Source of the DNA: Rudaea sp. 3F27F6
GTDB taxonomy: Bacteria > Pseudomonadota > Gammaproteobacteria > Xanthomonadales > Rhodanobacteraceae
Reading direction: 5' to 3'
NCBI RefSeq assembly: GCF_005503555.1
Contig: NZ_SCNG01000005.1
Span: forward strand, 124,001-188,000
DNA: 64,000 bases
Shown: piece after piece, positions 1 to 9,274 of the stretch
Position numbering within the stretch: position 1 is the first letter of the stretch
Layout: each line of letters begins with the position of its first letter
Notes under the pieces: generated by a model
What the model was told of the DNA's origin: nothing
The model's database searches: none
Seen by the model: only the letters and a program-made list of their open reading frames with translations
Made by a program: the position numbers and the translations under genes

Positions 1-1580
1 TTGACCGCGTCGAGGGCGAGACTGGCGGCCTTGGCGCGCTGCGCCGGCGGCATCAGTGCGCGTTCCTGGATCTGCGCGAGCTTGATGTAGCCGATCGCGG
101 TTTCGAGCAGCAGCGCACGGTTGTCGCCCGCGTCGGCGCCGAGCCGGCCGAGATACTCGACGCCGGTGTCGAGCAGAGTCTGCTGCGCCTTGCCGGTGCC
201 GGGCACGTCGACGATCTGCAGGAACACGTCGCCGACGAAGCGGTTGGCGAGGTCGCGCACGCCGTTGAAGTGACGTTCGGCGCGCAGCGTTTCCGCGCGC
301 GCGACACGTGCCTGGTGCAGGGCGAACGCGGACAGCGCGAGCAGGCCGGCGACGGCGAGCGAACCGAGGCCGACGCCGAGGCGATGACGCACGAGGAACT
401 TGCGCGCGCGGTAGGCGAGCGCACCATCGCGTGCACGCACGGGCCGGTCGGCAAGATGGCGCCGCACGTCGTCGGCAAACTGTTCGACCGAGGCGTAGCG
501 TTGCGCCGGTTCCTTGCGCAGCGCCATCAGCACGATCATGTCGAGGTCGCCGCGCAGCGCACGGCGCAGGCGTTCGGCGTCGAGCGTCGGCGTCGCCGCA
601 ACGGCGTCGCGGCGGCCCGGCTCGGTGACCGTCGAGCTCGGCCGCGCCGGATCGGTGCTGACGATCTCGCGCACGAGCGCGTGCAACTGCGAATTGTCCG
701 AGCGGTACGGGCTGCGCCCGGCGAGCAGGCGATAAAGCAAGACGCCCAGCGAGTAGACGTCGCTCGCCGTGGTGATCGCCTCGCCCTTGACCTGCTCGGG
801 GCTTGCGTATTCCGGCGTGAACGCATGGATCGTGGTCGGCGCGCCGGCACCGTCGCCGCCGGCGTCGAGCAGGCGCGCGATGCCGAAGTCGAGCAGCTTC
901 ACCGTTCCGTCGAGGTCGACGAGGATATTGCTCGGCTTCAGGTCGCGGTGCACGACCAAGCGCTGGTGGGCGAACTGCACCGCCGCGCAGACATCGCAGA
1001 ACAGCAGCAGGCGGTCGCGCACGCCGAGCGCGCGGCGTGCGCAGTAGCGGTCGATCGGCTCGCCGTCGACGTGATCCATGACCAGATAGGGCAGGCCTTC
1101 TTCGGTCGTGCCGCCGTCGATCAGGCGCGCGATGTTCGGATGTTCGAGACCGGCGAGGATTTGCCGTTCGATGCGGAAGCGCGCGGCGATCTGCTCGCCG
1201 CCAAGGTCCGGACGGATCAGCTTGACCGCGACGATCTTGCGGTACTCGTCGTCGTCGCGCACCGCCTTGAACACGCTGCCCATGCCGCCGCGCGCGATCT
1301 CGCCGACGATGCGGTACGGGCCGAGGCGCCGGCCGATCCAGTTCGGCGCGGGTGTCGCAGCGCTGCCTGCTGCGGATTCGAGCATACGCGTGTCGAGCTG
1401 CGGCGGCTGTTCGAGGAAGCGGTCGCCGCCGTCGGCGCTGGCGATCCACGCCAATGCCTCGCGGTACAGCGACTCGTCGCCGCCGCTGCGTGCATGCGCA
1501 TGTGCCTCGCGCCCGGCGGCGGGCAAGTCGAGACATTCGCCGACGATGTCGGTGAGTTTCTGCCAGCGATCCGAATTCAT
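1..1580 (-). CDS. Serine/threonine protein kinase, membrane-anchored (3' end cut by window edge)
   Basis: Leftward gene starting at the ATG at 1578-1580 and open to the window edge, 526 codons visible. After a leader of about 80 residues a Hanks-type kinase domain follows: glycine-rich loop (GEIARGGMGSV, about residue 94), lysine in VAVKL, catalytic HRDLKPSN (about 208), DFG, and an APE-equivalent ASPEQ. One hydrophobic segment lies near residue 400, followed by a helical region resembling the TPR-type sensor half of bacterial kinases. It probably phosphorylates cytoplasmic proteins in response to an outer signal. An ECF sigma factor of the TIGR02999 type lies 2.7 kb away; such pairs recur in related genomes, so functional coupling is plausible but inferred. 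The C-terminus is not visible. Confidence 0.9.
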   Translation of the reverse strand, partial: MNSDRWQKLTDIVGECLDLPAAGREAHAHARSGGDESLYREALAWIASADGGDRFLEQPPQLDTRMLESAAGSAATPAPNWIGRRLGPYRIVGEIARGGMGSVFKAVRDDDEYRKIVAVKLIRPDLGGEQIAARFRIERQILAGLEHPNIARLIDGGTTEEGLPYLVMDHVDGEPIDRYCARRALGVRDRLLLFCDVCAAVQFAHQRLVVHRDLKPSNILVDLDGTVKLLDFGIARLLDAGGDGAGAPTTIHAFTPEYASPEQVKGEAITTASDVYSLGVLLYRLLAGRSPYRSDNSQLHALVREIVSTDPARPSSTVTEPGRRDAVAATPTLDAERLRRALRGDLDMIVLMALRKEPAQRYASVEQFADDVRRHLADRPVRARDGALAYRARKFLVRHRLGVGLGSLAVAGLLALSAFALHQARVARAETLRAERHFNGVRDLANRFVGDVFLQIVDVPGTGKAQQTLLDTGVEYLGRLGADAGDNRALLLETAIGYIKLAQIQERALMPPAQRAKAASLALDAV

Positions 1581-1608
1581 AACCCCTAAAGCGAAGCGCG
1601 ACCTGAAA

Positions 1609-1654
1609 CGGCTCATCCCGCGGGCGACCCCTCGCCGCGGACCCCGATGAGCCG
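1609..1654. promoter_or_regulatory. Long inverted repeat in the divergent intergenic region
   Basis: CGGCTCATC (1609-1617) is matched by GATGAGCCG (1646-1654), with further GC-rich pairing inside. It lies between the start of the leftward kinase and the rightward gene at 1727. It could be a cruciform, a regulator site or a transcript hairpin; the sequence does not decide. Confidence 0.4.
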
Positions 1655-1726
1655 CTTTTGCCGATTCTACGCTCAATGCAATGCAGGCGGCCTCGTCCGA
1701 GGTCGCAAATCGAAAAGGAAACCGCC

Positions 1727-3064
1727 ATGACCGATTGTTCGCACGTCGTCCCCGCCGCCCGCACCCCGGCGCTGCGTTTCTCCCTGCTCGCGGCCGCCGT
1801 GCTGACTTGCGCCGCGGCGGCAAATGCGGCCGAAGCGCCGAAGCCGGCCGCCGCGCGCGGCCCGATCGCGCAGTACTGGATGGACCTGGCCACCTACAAC
1901 CTCATGGGCATGGACGAGATGCCGCAGATGGACGGCATTGCCGGGCGCATGATGGGCAATATGATGGGCACGCGTGCCGCCCAGGGTCGCGACGGCCGCC
2001 ACGCCAAGGGCGTCGGCAACTTCGGCATGACCAAGTTCAGCGGCATGCCGGGGCGGCACATCGACATCGCCTTGTACACGCAGAACAAGCCCGCGGGCAC
2101 GAGCGCCGCGCAGGAGACGCCGCAGCGTGCCGATCTCGGCGCCGCGCCGCTGCACCTGATCACGCCGCCGCGCGAGAGCGCGACCGGCGGCAGCGACGAA
2201 ATCGAGTACCCCGAGCGTCCGCGCGGCCGCATCCTGTTCTATTGGAGCTGCGGTGCGCAGGTGAAGCCGGGCCAACCGCGCATCATCGATATGGCCAAGT
2301 TCTCGGTCGAGGACTATCGCGGCTTTATGCAGGGCCGCAGCGTGCCCGACCGCGGCGCGCGCGCCGAGCCCGGCTATGCGATCTGGCCGAACGACAAGGA
2401 GAACGCGCGCGTTGCGCGCGGCGCCTCGGTCGCCGGCGAGCACGTCGTCGCCGGCGACGGCGTGCCGGACAACCTGCACTTCACCCTGTCGCGCGACCAG
2501 GATTTCATGCCGAGCCTCAAACTCGATTCGGAGGGCAAACTCAGCGAATCGGTGCATGTGCGCTGGCCGTCGATCGGATCGGCGCGCGCCTATCTGCTCA
2601 CCGCGATCAGCGCGAGCGAAGACAAATCGGGTGCACCCGATCTGGTGTTGTGGAGTTCGTCGGAATTGCCGGATTCCGGCCAGGGCCTGATGAACTATGC
2701 GTCGAACGCGAACGTCGACAAGTGGCTGCGCGAAAAAGTGCTGCTGCCGGCGAGCCAGACCGAGTGCGACATTCCCGTCGGCATCTTCGACAAGCGCGAG
2801 GCGGCGATCCTGCAGGGCATCGCCTACGGCAACGAAGCGAATTTCTCGTATCCGCCGAAGCCGGCGAATGCGCCGCCGTCGTGGTCGCCGGATTGGGTCG
2901 CGCGTGTACGCAACAAATCGGTCGCGATGAACATGCTCGGCGAGAACGCGGCGTCGATGCGCGGGCGCAGCCGTGGCGAAGAAGGCAGCCGCGACGGCGA
3001 AAGTCGCGGCAAGCAGGAAAAGAAAGGCCCGGTCGACGCGCTCAAGGGCATCTTCGGGCATTGA
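1727..3064 (+). CDS. Secreted hypothetical protein with Met-rich segment
   Basis: 445-residue protein. The ATG at 1727 is chosen because AAAAGGAAA lies just upstream and it places a clear signal peptide at the N-terminus (hydrophobic stretch LLAAAVLTCAAAANA, cleavage expected near residue 35). A methionine-rich, glycine-rich stretch follows (about residues 60-80, MGMDEMPQMDG then MMGNMMG). The rest is a mixed globular domain with a segment ILFYWSCGAQV, and the C-terminal tail is strongly charged (Arg/Lys/Glu). I do not recognise a family. Met-rich periplasmic segments sometimes bind copper, but nothing else here supports that. Divergent from the kinase gene. Confidence 0.8.
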   Translation: MTDCSHVVPAARTPALRFSLLAAAVLTCAAAANAAEAPKPAAARGPIAQYWMDLATYNLMGMDEMPQMDGIAGRMMGNMMGTRAAQGRDGRHAKGVGNFGMTKFSGMPGRHIDIALYTQNKPAGTSAAQETPQRADLGAAPLHLITPPRESATGGSDEIEYPERPRGRILFYWSCGAQVKPGQPRIIDMAKFSVEDYRGFMQGRSVPDRGARAEPGYAIWPNDKENARVARGASVAGEHVVAGDGVPDNLHFTLSRDQDFMPSLKLDSEGKLSESVHVRWPSIGSARAYLLTAISASEDKSGAPDLVLWSSSELPDSGQGLMNYASNANVDKWLREKVLLPASQTECDIPVGIFDKREAAILQGIAYGNEANFSYPPKPANAPPSWSPDWVARVRNKSVAMNMLGENAASMRGRSRGEEGSRDGESRGKQEKKGPVDALKGIFGH

Positions 3065-3198
3065 GCGTTTGCCGGCGGCCTGGTCGATGGCCTGTGCAGT
3101 CGGAAATGAGCCGTTTTCCGCCGAACTGCGCTTTGCAGTACGAACAGCCGCGATGTGGTCGTGCGGCATGGCGCGCAAATCACTAGAAGGTTCGAACA

Positions 3199-4224
3199 AT
3201 GAAAGCAATCGCTCTCGCATTCCTCGCACTGCTCGGACAGCTCTCGACCTCGGCAGTTGCCCAGAATCTCATTACCAATGGAAGCTTCGAATCGCCGGTC
3301 GTCTCGCCGACCGGATACACCGAGTTTCCCGTCGGCGACTCCGCGCTCAGCGGATGGACGGTCTTCGGTCCGTCGGGGATGAATGTCGCCATTGTCGGCG
3401 GATCGTTTGCATCTTCCGGAGTCACGTTTCCCGCGCAGGATGGCGTCCAATGGTTGGATCTGAGCGGTACCAACAGCAGTAACACCGAGGGCGTGCAGCA
3501 GTCCGTAACGACAATCGCAGGCCGGCAATACCAACTCTCCTTTTACATCGGCAATACGACTGGCGGCGGGGTATTCGGATCGACCAGTACGGTCGAGGTG
3601 CTCGTAGACGGCGCCGTCGCATTCACCGATACGAACTCGGCGATCAACGCGACTTCGCTAACCTGGCAGCAGTACAACCATACCTTTGTCGCCACCGGAT
3701 CGACGACGACGATCGGATTCCGCAATGCTGACCCCGCCAACGACGACAACAATTCGCTCGACAATGTCGTGCTCACCGAGGTGGCGCCAACTGCGACCGC
3801 GACGACGCTGAGCCCCGCGCCGAATCCTGCGACGGTCAACCAGAGTGTGGTTGCCACAGTGACGGTGAGTGCGGGGGCGCGGCCGGAGGCGTCCGGCGGC
3901 CTCGCACAGGCTGCTGCGGCCGCCGCCGCGATCGGCGGCACGGCAAGCGTCTCCGGAGGCGGCGCGAGTTGCGTGGCGAGCCTGAGCAACGGCGTGGGCA
4001 GTTGCACGCTCGTCTTTGCGACGCCTGGCACTTACACGCTGACCGCGGTTTATGCGGGTGATGCGCAGAACGCGCCGTCGAGCGGCACTGCTAGCCTCGT
4101 CGTCAATGACGTACAGGTCGCTTCGGCGGCCGTCGCGGCGCCGACTGTGTCGAACGCGATGCTTGCCCTGCTCGGCGCGCTGCTCGTGATCGCAGGGTGG
4201 CGCGGAGTGCGCAGAAACCGCTGA
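3199..4224 (+). CDS. Secreted protein, DUF642/choice-of-anchor-like domain, Ig-like domain, C-terminal sorting tail
   Basis: 341 residues. Signal peptide 1-21 (ends AVAQ), then a jelly-roll domain beginning NLITNGSFESP and containing LSGWTVFG and a C-terminal LDNVVLTE, the layout of DUF642 or choice-of-anchor C domains. Residues about 200-300 form a bacterial Ig-like domain (Big_3_5 style: SVVATVTVSAG through YAGDAQNAPSSG). The C-terminus is a hydrophobic helix followed by RRNR, a tripartite tail of the PEP-CTERM/IPTL-CTERM type. It should be exported and processed at the membrane. No exosortase-like gene is in the window. It is convergent with the sigma factor gene, 6 bp apart. Confidence 0.75.
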   Translation: MKAIALAFLALLGQLSTSAVAQNLITNGSFESPVVSPTGYTEFPVGDSALSGWTVFGPSGMNVAIVGGSFASSGVTFPAQDGVQWLDLSGTNSSNTEGVQQSVTTIAGRQYQLSFYIGNTTGGGVFGSTSTVEVLVDGAVAFTDTNSAINATSLTWQQYNHTFVATGSTTTIGFRNADPANDDNNSLDNVVLTEVAPTATATTLSPAPNPATVNQSVVATVTVSAGARPEASGGLAQAAAAAAAIGGTASVSGGGASCVASLSNGVGSCTLVFATPGTYTLTAVYAGDAQNAPSSGTASLVVNDVQVASAAVAAPTVSNAMLALLGALLVIAGWRGVRRNR

Positions 4225-4230
4225 CGTCGC

Positions 4231-4875
4231 TCAGCGTGGTGCGACCTGCGCCGCTTCGAGTTCACGGCGCAGGAAGAGCCGCGCCATGGTCCAGTCGCGC
4301 TTGACCGTGGCTGGCGAGAGGTCGAGTGTCTCGCCGACCTCTTCGATCGACAGGCCGCCGAAGTAGCGCAGATTGACGACTTGCACTTGCCGCTCGGACA
4401 GCCCGGCGAGCTTGTCGAGTGCGGCATCGAGGGCGAGGAAATCCATTTCCATGCGCAGGCCCTCGGCCTCGTCGTCGTCGCGCATCAAGGGCAGGCCGTC
4501 GCCGCGTTCGAGATGGTCGAGGCTGGTCACTGCCACGTCGCCGCCGCGCTTGAGCGCGCGCTGCGCGCGCGCGTGGTCGACGAGCACGTGGCGCATGATC
4601 TGCGCGGCAAGGCGAATGAAATGCGCGCGGTCGTTGAGTTCGAGTTCGCGCCGCTCGGCGAGGCGCAGAAACACTTCGTTGACCAAGGCGGTCGGCTGCA
4701 GGGTGTGATCGGCGCGCTCCTGCTGCAACTGGCGCCGTGCGGCGCGATGCAGTTCGGCGTAGACGCGCGGCATTAGCAGCGCCATCGCGCCGGATTCGCC
4801 CGTCGCATGGCGATGCAGCAGAGTCGTCAGCGCTTCGGTCGAATCGTGTGTTGCGGCGGGAACGGGATCGGTCAT
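4231..4875 (-). CDS. ECF-family RNA polymerase sigma factor (TIGR02999 type)
   Basis: 214 residues. The sigma-2 region contains the family hallmark HTLQPTALVNEVFLRL followed by RAHFIRLAAQIMRHVLVDHAR. The sigma-4 region has the helix-turn-helix YFGGLSIEEVGETLDLSPATVKRDW near the C-terminus. These match the ECF_sigma70/TIGR02999 group, often encoded near TPR-type Ser/Thr kinases; the kinase at 1-1580 is the likely partner (inference). No anti-sigma gene is adjacent. Target promoters are unknown. Confidence 0.9.
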   Translation of the reverse strand: MTDPVPAATHDSTEALTTLLHRHATGESGAMALLMPRVYAELHRAARRQLQQERADHTLQPTALVNEVFLRLAERRELELNDRAHFIRLAAQIMRHVLVDHARAQRALKRGGDVAVTSLDHLERGDGLPLMRDDDEAEGLRMEMDFLALDAALDKLAGLSERQVQVVNLRYFGGLSIEEVGETLDLSPATVKRDWTMARLFLRRELEAAQVAPR

Positions 4876-5028
4876 CGTGGCGCGTTTCGCGGGAAAACGG
4901 GAATGCGGCTGCTATGCGAACCGTGGAGAAGTATATTCGCAGCCGCGCCGGTGCATCTTCTGCGATCGTGCGCGGCGACTCCGCGCGACGACTCACGCGG
5001 CAGGTGAGTCCCGCGTCACGAAACGCCG

Positions 5029-5586
5029 TCAGGCGCCGGGCAGCATGCGCCGCAGTACGCCGTCGCGCAGCACGCAATGATGGTAGATCGCGGCGAGTCC
5101 GTGCAGCACGGCGACGGCGACGATCGTATGGCCGAGGTATTCGTGCAGCGTGTGCAGCAACTGCTTGGCGGCCGCGCCGAAGATCTGCGGTTCGGGAAAC
5201 TCGAACAGCCAGAAGAAGGCCAGCGGCTCCTGCTGGGCGATGCGCCAGCACACGCCGATCGTGGCCTGCGCGATCAACATCAGGTACAGGCCGTTCTGCA
5301 CCGCCGCCGAGGCGAAGCGCTGCGCCGGATTGCCGACCCGCGTCAGGCGGCGGCCATGTGCGAGGCGCCAATAGACGCGCCAGGCGAGCACGGCGATAAA
5401 GAGCAGGCCGAACGACACATGCAGCGCTTGCAGCAGCTTGCGCACGGGCGTGCCGCGCGGCAGCTCGCCCCAGACGATGGCGGAGAAATACAGGAAGACC
5501 ACGAACAGCACGACGAGCCAATGCAGCGCGATCGTGATGCGGTCGTAGCGGGTGGCCAGCTGCTGCGGCGTTGCGGTGCTGCTCAT
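5029..5586 (-). CDS. Cytochrome b561 family membrane protein
   Basis: 185 residues from the ATG at 5584-5586, preceded by GAGGAGAAC. Four predicted membrane helices. The heme-ligand pattern is visible: His in ITIALHW (helix 1), LHVSFG (helix 2), and two late histidines in LHTLHEYLGH and AVLHGLAAIYHH. YodB/CybB-type proteins use such bis-His heme b to oxidise quinol and pass electrons, for example to superoxide. An extended in-frame start exists up to 5658 but lacks a good ribosome site. Confidence 0.88.
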   Translation of the reverse strand: MSSTATPQQLATRYDRITIALHWLVVLFVVFLYFSAIVWGELPRGTPVRKLLQALHVSFGLLFIAVLAWRVYWRLAHGRRLTRVGNPAQRFASAAVQNGLYLMLIAQATIGVCWRIAQQEPLAFFWLFEFPEPQIFGAAAKQLLHTLHEYLGHTIVAVAVLHGLAAIYHHCVLRDGVLRRMLPGA

Positions 5587-5733
5587 CGGCGTTCTCCTCG
5601 ATAGTGGCTCGGCGTCCGAGCCTATCCAGGCGAAGCCACGTTTCGCTGACGGCGGCATGCAGCGGCGGATTTTCGGCCCGATCGCGACCGCGGCGCGCCG
5701 ATGCGCCGCGGCGTGGCCGTGCGATGCGACCCT

Positions 5734-6276
5734 TCAGAACTCGCCGATCGCGTGCGCCTTGGCAAGCAGGGCGCGGCGGAACGATTCGGGCAGCGGCTTG
5801 TGCCAGTTCACGTAGAGATGATCGTGCTCGGTCGGCGTCCAGCCTGCGGCGATCGCGACTTCCTGCGCGCGTGCGTCGCCGGTGTAGCCGAAGAACGCGT
5901 CGCAGCAGTCGGCATAGCGCTCGAACGCGTACTTGAGGACGAGAAACCAGGAACCGCCGGCCGCGTACATCGCCTCGCGCTCGTGCGGTTGCATGCGCTT
6001 GACCGTCTCACCGTTACTGCACGAGCCGCCGGACAGGTAAATGTCGCCGAACGGGCGCATATGCGAATAGCTGAGCAGGTGTTGGGCGCCGTCGCCGTCG
6101 CGGTAGAGGGCGACGATATGGCGCGGGAAATCCGGCACGGGTTGCTTGAACTTGCGCTGGAAAAGTTCGCCGACGAGAAATTCGGCGTCGTCGATCTCGG
6201 TGATCGTCAGGAAGCTGCGCAGCGATTCGGGAATAACGTGTAGAGCGGGACGAAGCATGTATGCGGAGTCGAGCAT
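5734..6276 (-). CDS. Hypothetical protein, possible GNAT-like fold
   Basis: 180 residues using the ATG at 6274-6276 (another ATG at 6258 is possible; neither has a strong ribosome site). Features: EFLVGELFQRKFKQPVPD, HIVALYRDGDG, HLLSYSHMRPFGD, GGSCSNGETVKRM and a late AIAAGWTPTEHDHLYVNWHKPL. The beta-rich centre, then a possible acetyl-CoA-loop-like segment and a C-terminal AxxxGW, suggest an acetyltransferase-like fold. I infer this from pattern only. Lies downstream of the polysaccharide deacetylase gene on the same strand. Confidence 0.65.
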   Translation of the reverse strand: MLDSAYMLRPALHVIPESLRSFLTITEIDDAEFLVGELFQRKFKQPVPDFPRHIVALYRDGDGAQHLLSYSHMRPFGDIYLSGGSCSNGETVKRMQPHEREAMYAAGGSWFLVLKYAFERYADCCDAFFGYTGDARAQEVAIAAGWTPTEHDHLYVNWHKPLPESFRRALLAKAHAIGEF

Positions 6277-6413
6277 TGCGGAAGGCGAAGGGTAGCGGAC
6301 CGCGGCGCAAAATCCCATGCGTACGCCGGCGCATGGCCGAGTCGCATCTATGCCGTTCGTGCCAATCAGTCCGGCGCATCGTGCGATGCACAGACACGGC
6401 GATGGCGGCGCTT

Positions 6414-7235
6414 TCAGCTGCGCGTTTCGCGCAGCAGCCGCTCCAGTTCGGGCGGCTCCTTCCAGTGATGGCCGCAGACATAGCGCGGCAGCAGCCAGCG
6501 ATTGCTGTTCGCTTCGACCGGCTGCGGCTCGCCGGTGAAGGCGGCGCGCAGGCGATGTTCGTGCGCGTACTGCGGCAGGTATTCGCGCACGAGATAGTCG
6601 TTCCATTCGCCGTAAGGGTAGGCGAACAAGGTGCTGCGGTAGGGCGACAGATGCGTATCGAGCCAGTCGGCCGCGGCGCGGATCTCGGCATCGGCATCCG
6701 CATGGCTGTCGATCGATTTGAACGTACCCTTGCGCTGCTCGCGCTGCACCGTCTGCGGCAGGGTCGCGTGGTTGTGGTCCCAACTGTGGTTCTCGATCGC
6801 GACAAGGCCTTCGGCCGCGGCCTGCGGCCACCATTCGTCGCGCCACCAGTCGCGCCCGGCCATGCAGGTGACGTCGAGCACTGCGCGTGCCGCGGGCGAG
6901 ACGATGACGAAACTGGTCGCGTGCGCGCGCATGCCGGTCGCCGCGGCGAAATCGCGCAGGATGCCGGCGAAACCGCGCTGTGTGCCGTAGTGCGGATGTT
7001 CCATGTCGTACCAGTCGAAGTACGAGCCGTCGTCGAAGGTCAGCGCGACCGCGTTGTCGACGCTCGACGCCGGTGTCGCGCCGAGCAGGGCATCGACGAC
7101 TTCCGCCGCGGAGACGATGCGCAGGCCGAGCCGTGCGATCGTGCGCAGATCCTCGGCGAGGGCGACATGATCGTTGGTCGCGTAGTCGTTGCCGGCAATG
7201 TTGTTTGAATGATAGGTGAGAATTGGTACCTTCAT
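6414..7235 (-). CDS. Polysaccharide deacetylase family protein (CE4)
   Basis: 273 residues beginning MKVPILTYHSNN. The NodB/CE4 hallmarks are present: TFDDGS (metal-binding Asp, about residue 67), the His pair of motif 2 in ENHSWDHN (about 148-155), and a late FAYPYGEWN (motif 3-like). Members remove acetyl groups from N-acetylglucosamine polymers or related sugars. No signal peptide is seen, so it is probably cytoplasmic or acts on an inner-face substrate. The following gene (5734-6276) is co-directional. Confidence 0.9.
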   Translation of the reverse strand: MKVPILTYHSNNIAGNDYATNDHVALAEDLRTIARLGLRIVSAAEVVDALLGATPASSVDNAVALTFDDGSYFDWYDMEHPHYGTQRGFAGILRDFAAATGMRAHATSFVIVSPAARAVLDVTCMAGRDWWRDEWWPQAAAEGLVAIENHSWDHNHATLPQTVQREQRKGTFKSIDSHADADAEIRAAADWLDTHLSPYRSTLFAYPYGEWNDYLVREYLPQYAHEHRLRAAFTGEPQPVEANSNRWLLPRYVCGHHWKEPPELERLLRETRS

Positions 7236-7453
7236 GTCTTGCTAAATCTGGCTGGTGACTCGACCAATGGCGGCCCCATAGAATAGCCGCATATCGGTAT
7301 CCCGCGTTCGGGAATCCCTCGGCCGTTCGCGCTGAGCACAGGCTCGCAGAGCCGGAGTCGAAGTGCCGCTTCGACTTCGCTCGCTCCGCGGGCTACGCTC
7401 GGCGCGAATGGCTTGTCCGTCTTCCCTCAATTCATTTTGTATCTGGAGCTTGT

Positions 7454-8626
7454 ATGCCCGCCGTCGCCCTCAACCCCGTCGATCTCTACGACGTCCGCTC
7501 GCTGCTCACCGAAGAAGAGCGCATGGTGCAGGACACCGTCGCGCGCTTCACCGACGAGCGTGTGCTGCCGATCATCGGCGACTGCTTCGACAAGGCGCGG
7601 TTCCCCGTCGAATTGATTCCCGAGATGGCCGAACTCGGCCTGCTCGGTTCGTCGCTGCCGGTCGAGTACGGCTGCGCGGGCATGAACGGTGTCAGCTACG
7701 GCCTGGTCTGCCAGGAACTCGAACGCGGCGATTCGGGCCTGCGCAGTTTCGCCTCGGTGCAGTCCTCACTGTGCATGTACCCGATCTACGCCTATGGCAG
7801 CGAAGAGCAGCGGCGTGAGTGGCTGCCGCAGATGGCGCAGGGCAAGGTCATCGGCTGCTTCGGCCTGACCGAGCCGCACGGCGGCTCCGATCCGGCGAAC
7901 ATGAAGACGCATGCGAAACGCGACGGTTCCGACTGGGTCATCAACGGCGCGAAGATGTGGATCACCAACGGCAACCTCGCGCATATCGCGATCGTCTGGG
8001 CGCAGACCGAAGACGGTATCCAGGGCTTTATCGTGCCGACCAACAGCAAGGGTTTCGCCGCACAGGAAGTGCACAAGAAGATGAGTCTGCGCGCCTCGGT
8101 GACGAGCGGCCTGTTCTTCGACAACGTGCGCGTGCCCGACTCGAACCGCCTGCCGAACGTGAAGGGCCTCAAGGGACCGCTCGGCTGTCTGACCCAGGCG
8201 CGCTACGGCATTACCTGGGGCCCGATCGGCGCGGCGATCGCCTGCTTTGCCGAGACGACCGAGTACGCGAAGAACCGCATGCTGTTCAAGCGCCCGATTG
8301 CGGCGACCCAGGCGGTGCAGATCAAGCTTGCCGACATGGCGCGGCGGATCACGCTCGCGCAATTGCTGTCGCTGCAACTTGGCCGTCTCAAGGACGCCGG
8401 CAATATGCAGCCGACGCAAGTGTCGCTGGCGAAGTGGAACAACTGCCGCATGGCGATCGATATCGCGCGCGAATGCCGCGACATCCTCGGCGGTGCCGGC
8501 ATCACGACCGAGCACAGCCCGATCCGCCACGCGCTCAATCTCGAATCCGTGATCACCTACGAAGGCACCGAGACCGTGCATCAGCTCGTGGTCGGGCGCG
8601 AGGTGACGGGGATCAACGCGTTCTGA
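7454..8626 (+). CDS. gcdH: Glutaryl-CoA dehydrogenase
   Basis: 390 residues, the usual length for the family. Acyl-CoA dehydrogenase signatures: CFGLTEPHGGSDP (flavin/substrate motif, about residues 137-149), WITNGNLAHIAIVWAQ, RYGITWGPIGAA and the C-terminal ITYEGTETVHQLVVGR, which carries the catalytic glutamate in the position found in glutaryl-CoA dehydrogenases. It converts glutaryl-CoA to crotonyl-CoA with FAD and passes electrons to ETF. This is the late step of lysine catabolism; amaB at 28.6-30.1 kb supplies an earlier step. Confidence 0.93.
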   Translation: MPAVALNPVDLYDVRSLLTEEERMVQDTVARFTDERVLPIIGDCFDKARFPVELIPEMAELGLLGSSLPVEYGCAGMNGVSYGLVCQELERGDSGLRSFASVQSSLCMYPIYAYGSEEQRREWLPQMAQGKVIGCFGLTEPHGGSDPANMKTHAKRDGSDWVINGAKMWITNGNLAHIAIVWAQTEDGIQGFIVPTNSKGFAAQEVHKKMSLRASVTSGLFFDNVRVPDSNRLPNVKGLKGPLGCLTQARYGITWGPIGAAIACFAETTEYAKNRMLFKRPIAATQAVQIKLADMARRITLAQLLSLQLGRLKDAGNMQPTQVSLAKWNNCRMAIDIARECRDILGGAGITTEHSPIRHALNLESVITYEGTETVHQLVVGREVTGINAF

Positions 8627-8634
8627 GGACTTCG

Positions 8635-9213
8635 ATGCGCAATCCCGTCTCGATTGCTGTGATCGCGCTGTTGGCGGCGGTAGCGGCGCTGCTCGCTTAT
8701 CAGTTCCTCGTCGGCGAGAGGCGGCAGAAAGAATTGGCCGGCGCGGTCGCTGAGCTGACGCAGGGACAGCAGCAGATGCGCAAGGAGTTGGATCGCGAGG
8801 AGGAACTGCGCAAGGCGGTGAACGACCCCGAAAGCCAGCGAATCCGCGAAGACCTGCAGGCAATTGCGGGCATGCGTGTCGCGATCGTGGAATTTTACCA
8901 GACCAATGGCCGGATGCCGGACAGCCAGGCGGAGACCGGCCTGCCGCCGGCGGAGCAGTATCGCGGCAAGAGCTTGAAATCCGCGAGCCTGCTGCCCGGC
9001 GGCGTGATCGAACTCGTGTTCGATGCCAGCTCCGGCATCGACGGCGGGCATATACGTTTTATCGCCGATACTTCGCATGCCGAAGCGATGGGCATTCAAT
9101 GGCGCTGCGAAACGTCGGACTACGCGCATATCCAGCGGGTCAGTCCGGCGTGCGCATACAAGCCGGCGGCAACGCAAAATGTTTCTGCACCGGCTGCGCC
9201 CGCAAAACCCTGA
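8635..9213 (+). CDS. Membrane-anchored protein with type IV pilin-like C-terminal domain
   Basis: 192 residues, starting 8 bp after gcdH. One N-terminal membrane helix (residues 5-23) is followed by a coiled-coil stretch (REELRKAV region) and a globular domain. That domain resembles the soluble head of type IVa pilins: AIVEFYQTNGRMPDSQAETGL, a beta-sheet portion and a disulfide-capable pair in IQWRCETSD and RVSPACAY. The usual prepilin peptidase site (G-FTLIE) is absent, so it should stay in the inner membrane rather than polymerise. A Pro/Ala-rich tail ends it. Confidence 0.7.
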   Translation: MRNPVSIAVIALLAAVAALLAYQFLVGERRQKELAGAVAELTQGQQQMRKELDREEELRKAVNDPESQRIREDLQAIAGMRVAIVEFYQTNGRMPDSQAETGLPPAEQYRGKSLKSASLLPGGVIELVFDASSGIDGGHIRFIADTSHAEAMGIQWRCETSDYAHIQRVSPACAYKPAATQNVSAPAAPAKP

Positions 9214-9274
9214 TGGTGGATTTTTCGCGGCACTCGCATGTCGTGAAGACGAACCGAGTTGGAGCTAAGTAACG

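Noticed and set aside
270-1589. 439-codon plus-strand frame at the left edge
   Set aside because: Antisense to the Ser/Thr kinase, whose catalytic motifs are all present on the minus strand.
5029-5658. Longer N-terminus for cytochrome b561
   Set aside because: The extension lacks a ribosome site and has no hydrophobic or family sequence; the ATG at 5586 fits better.
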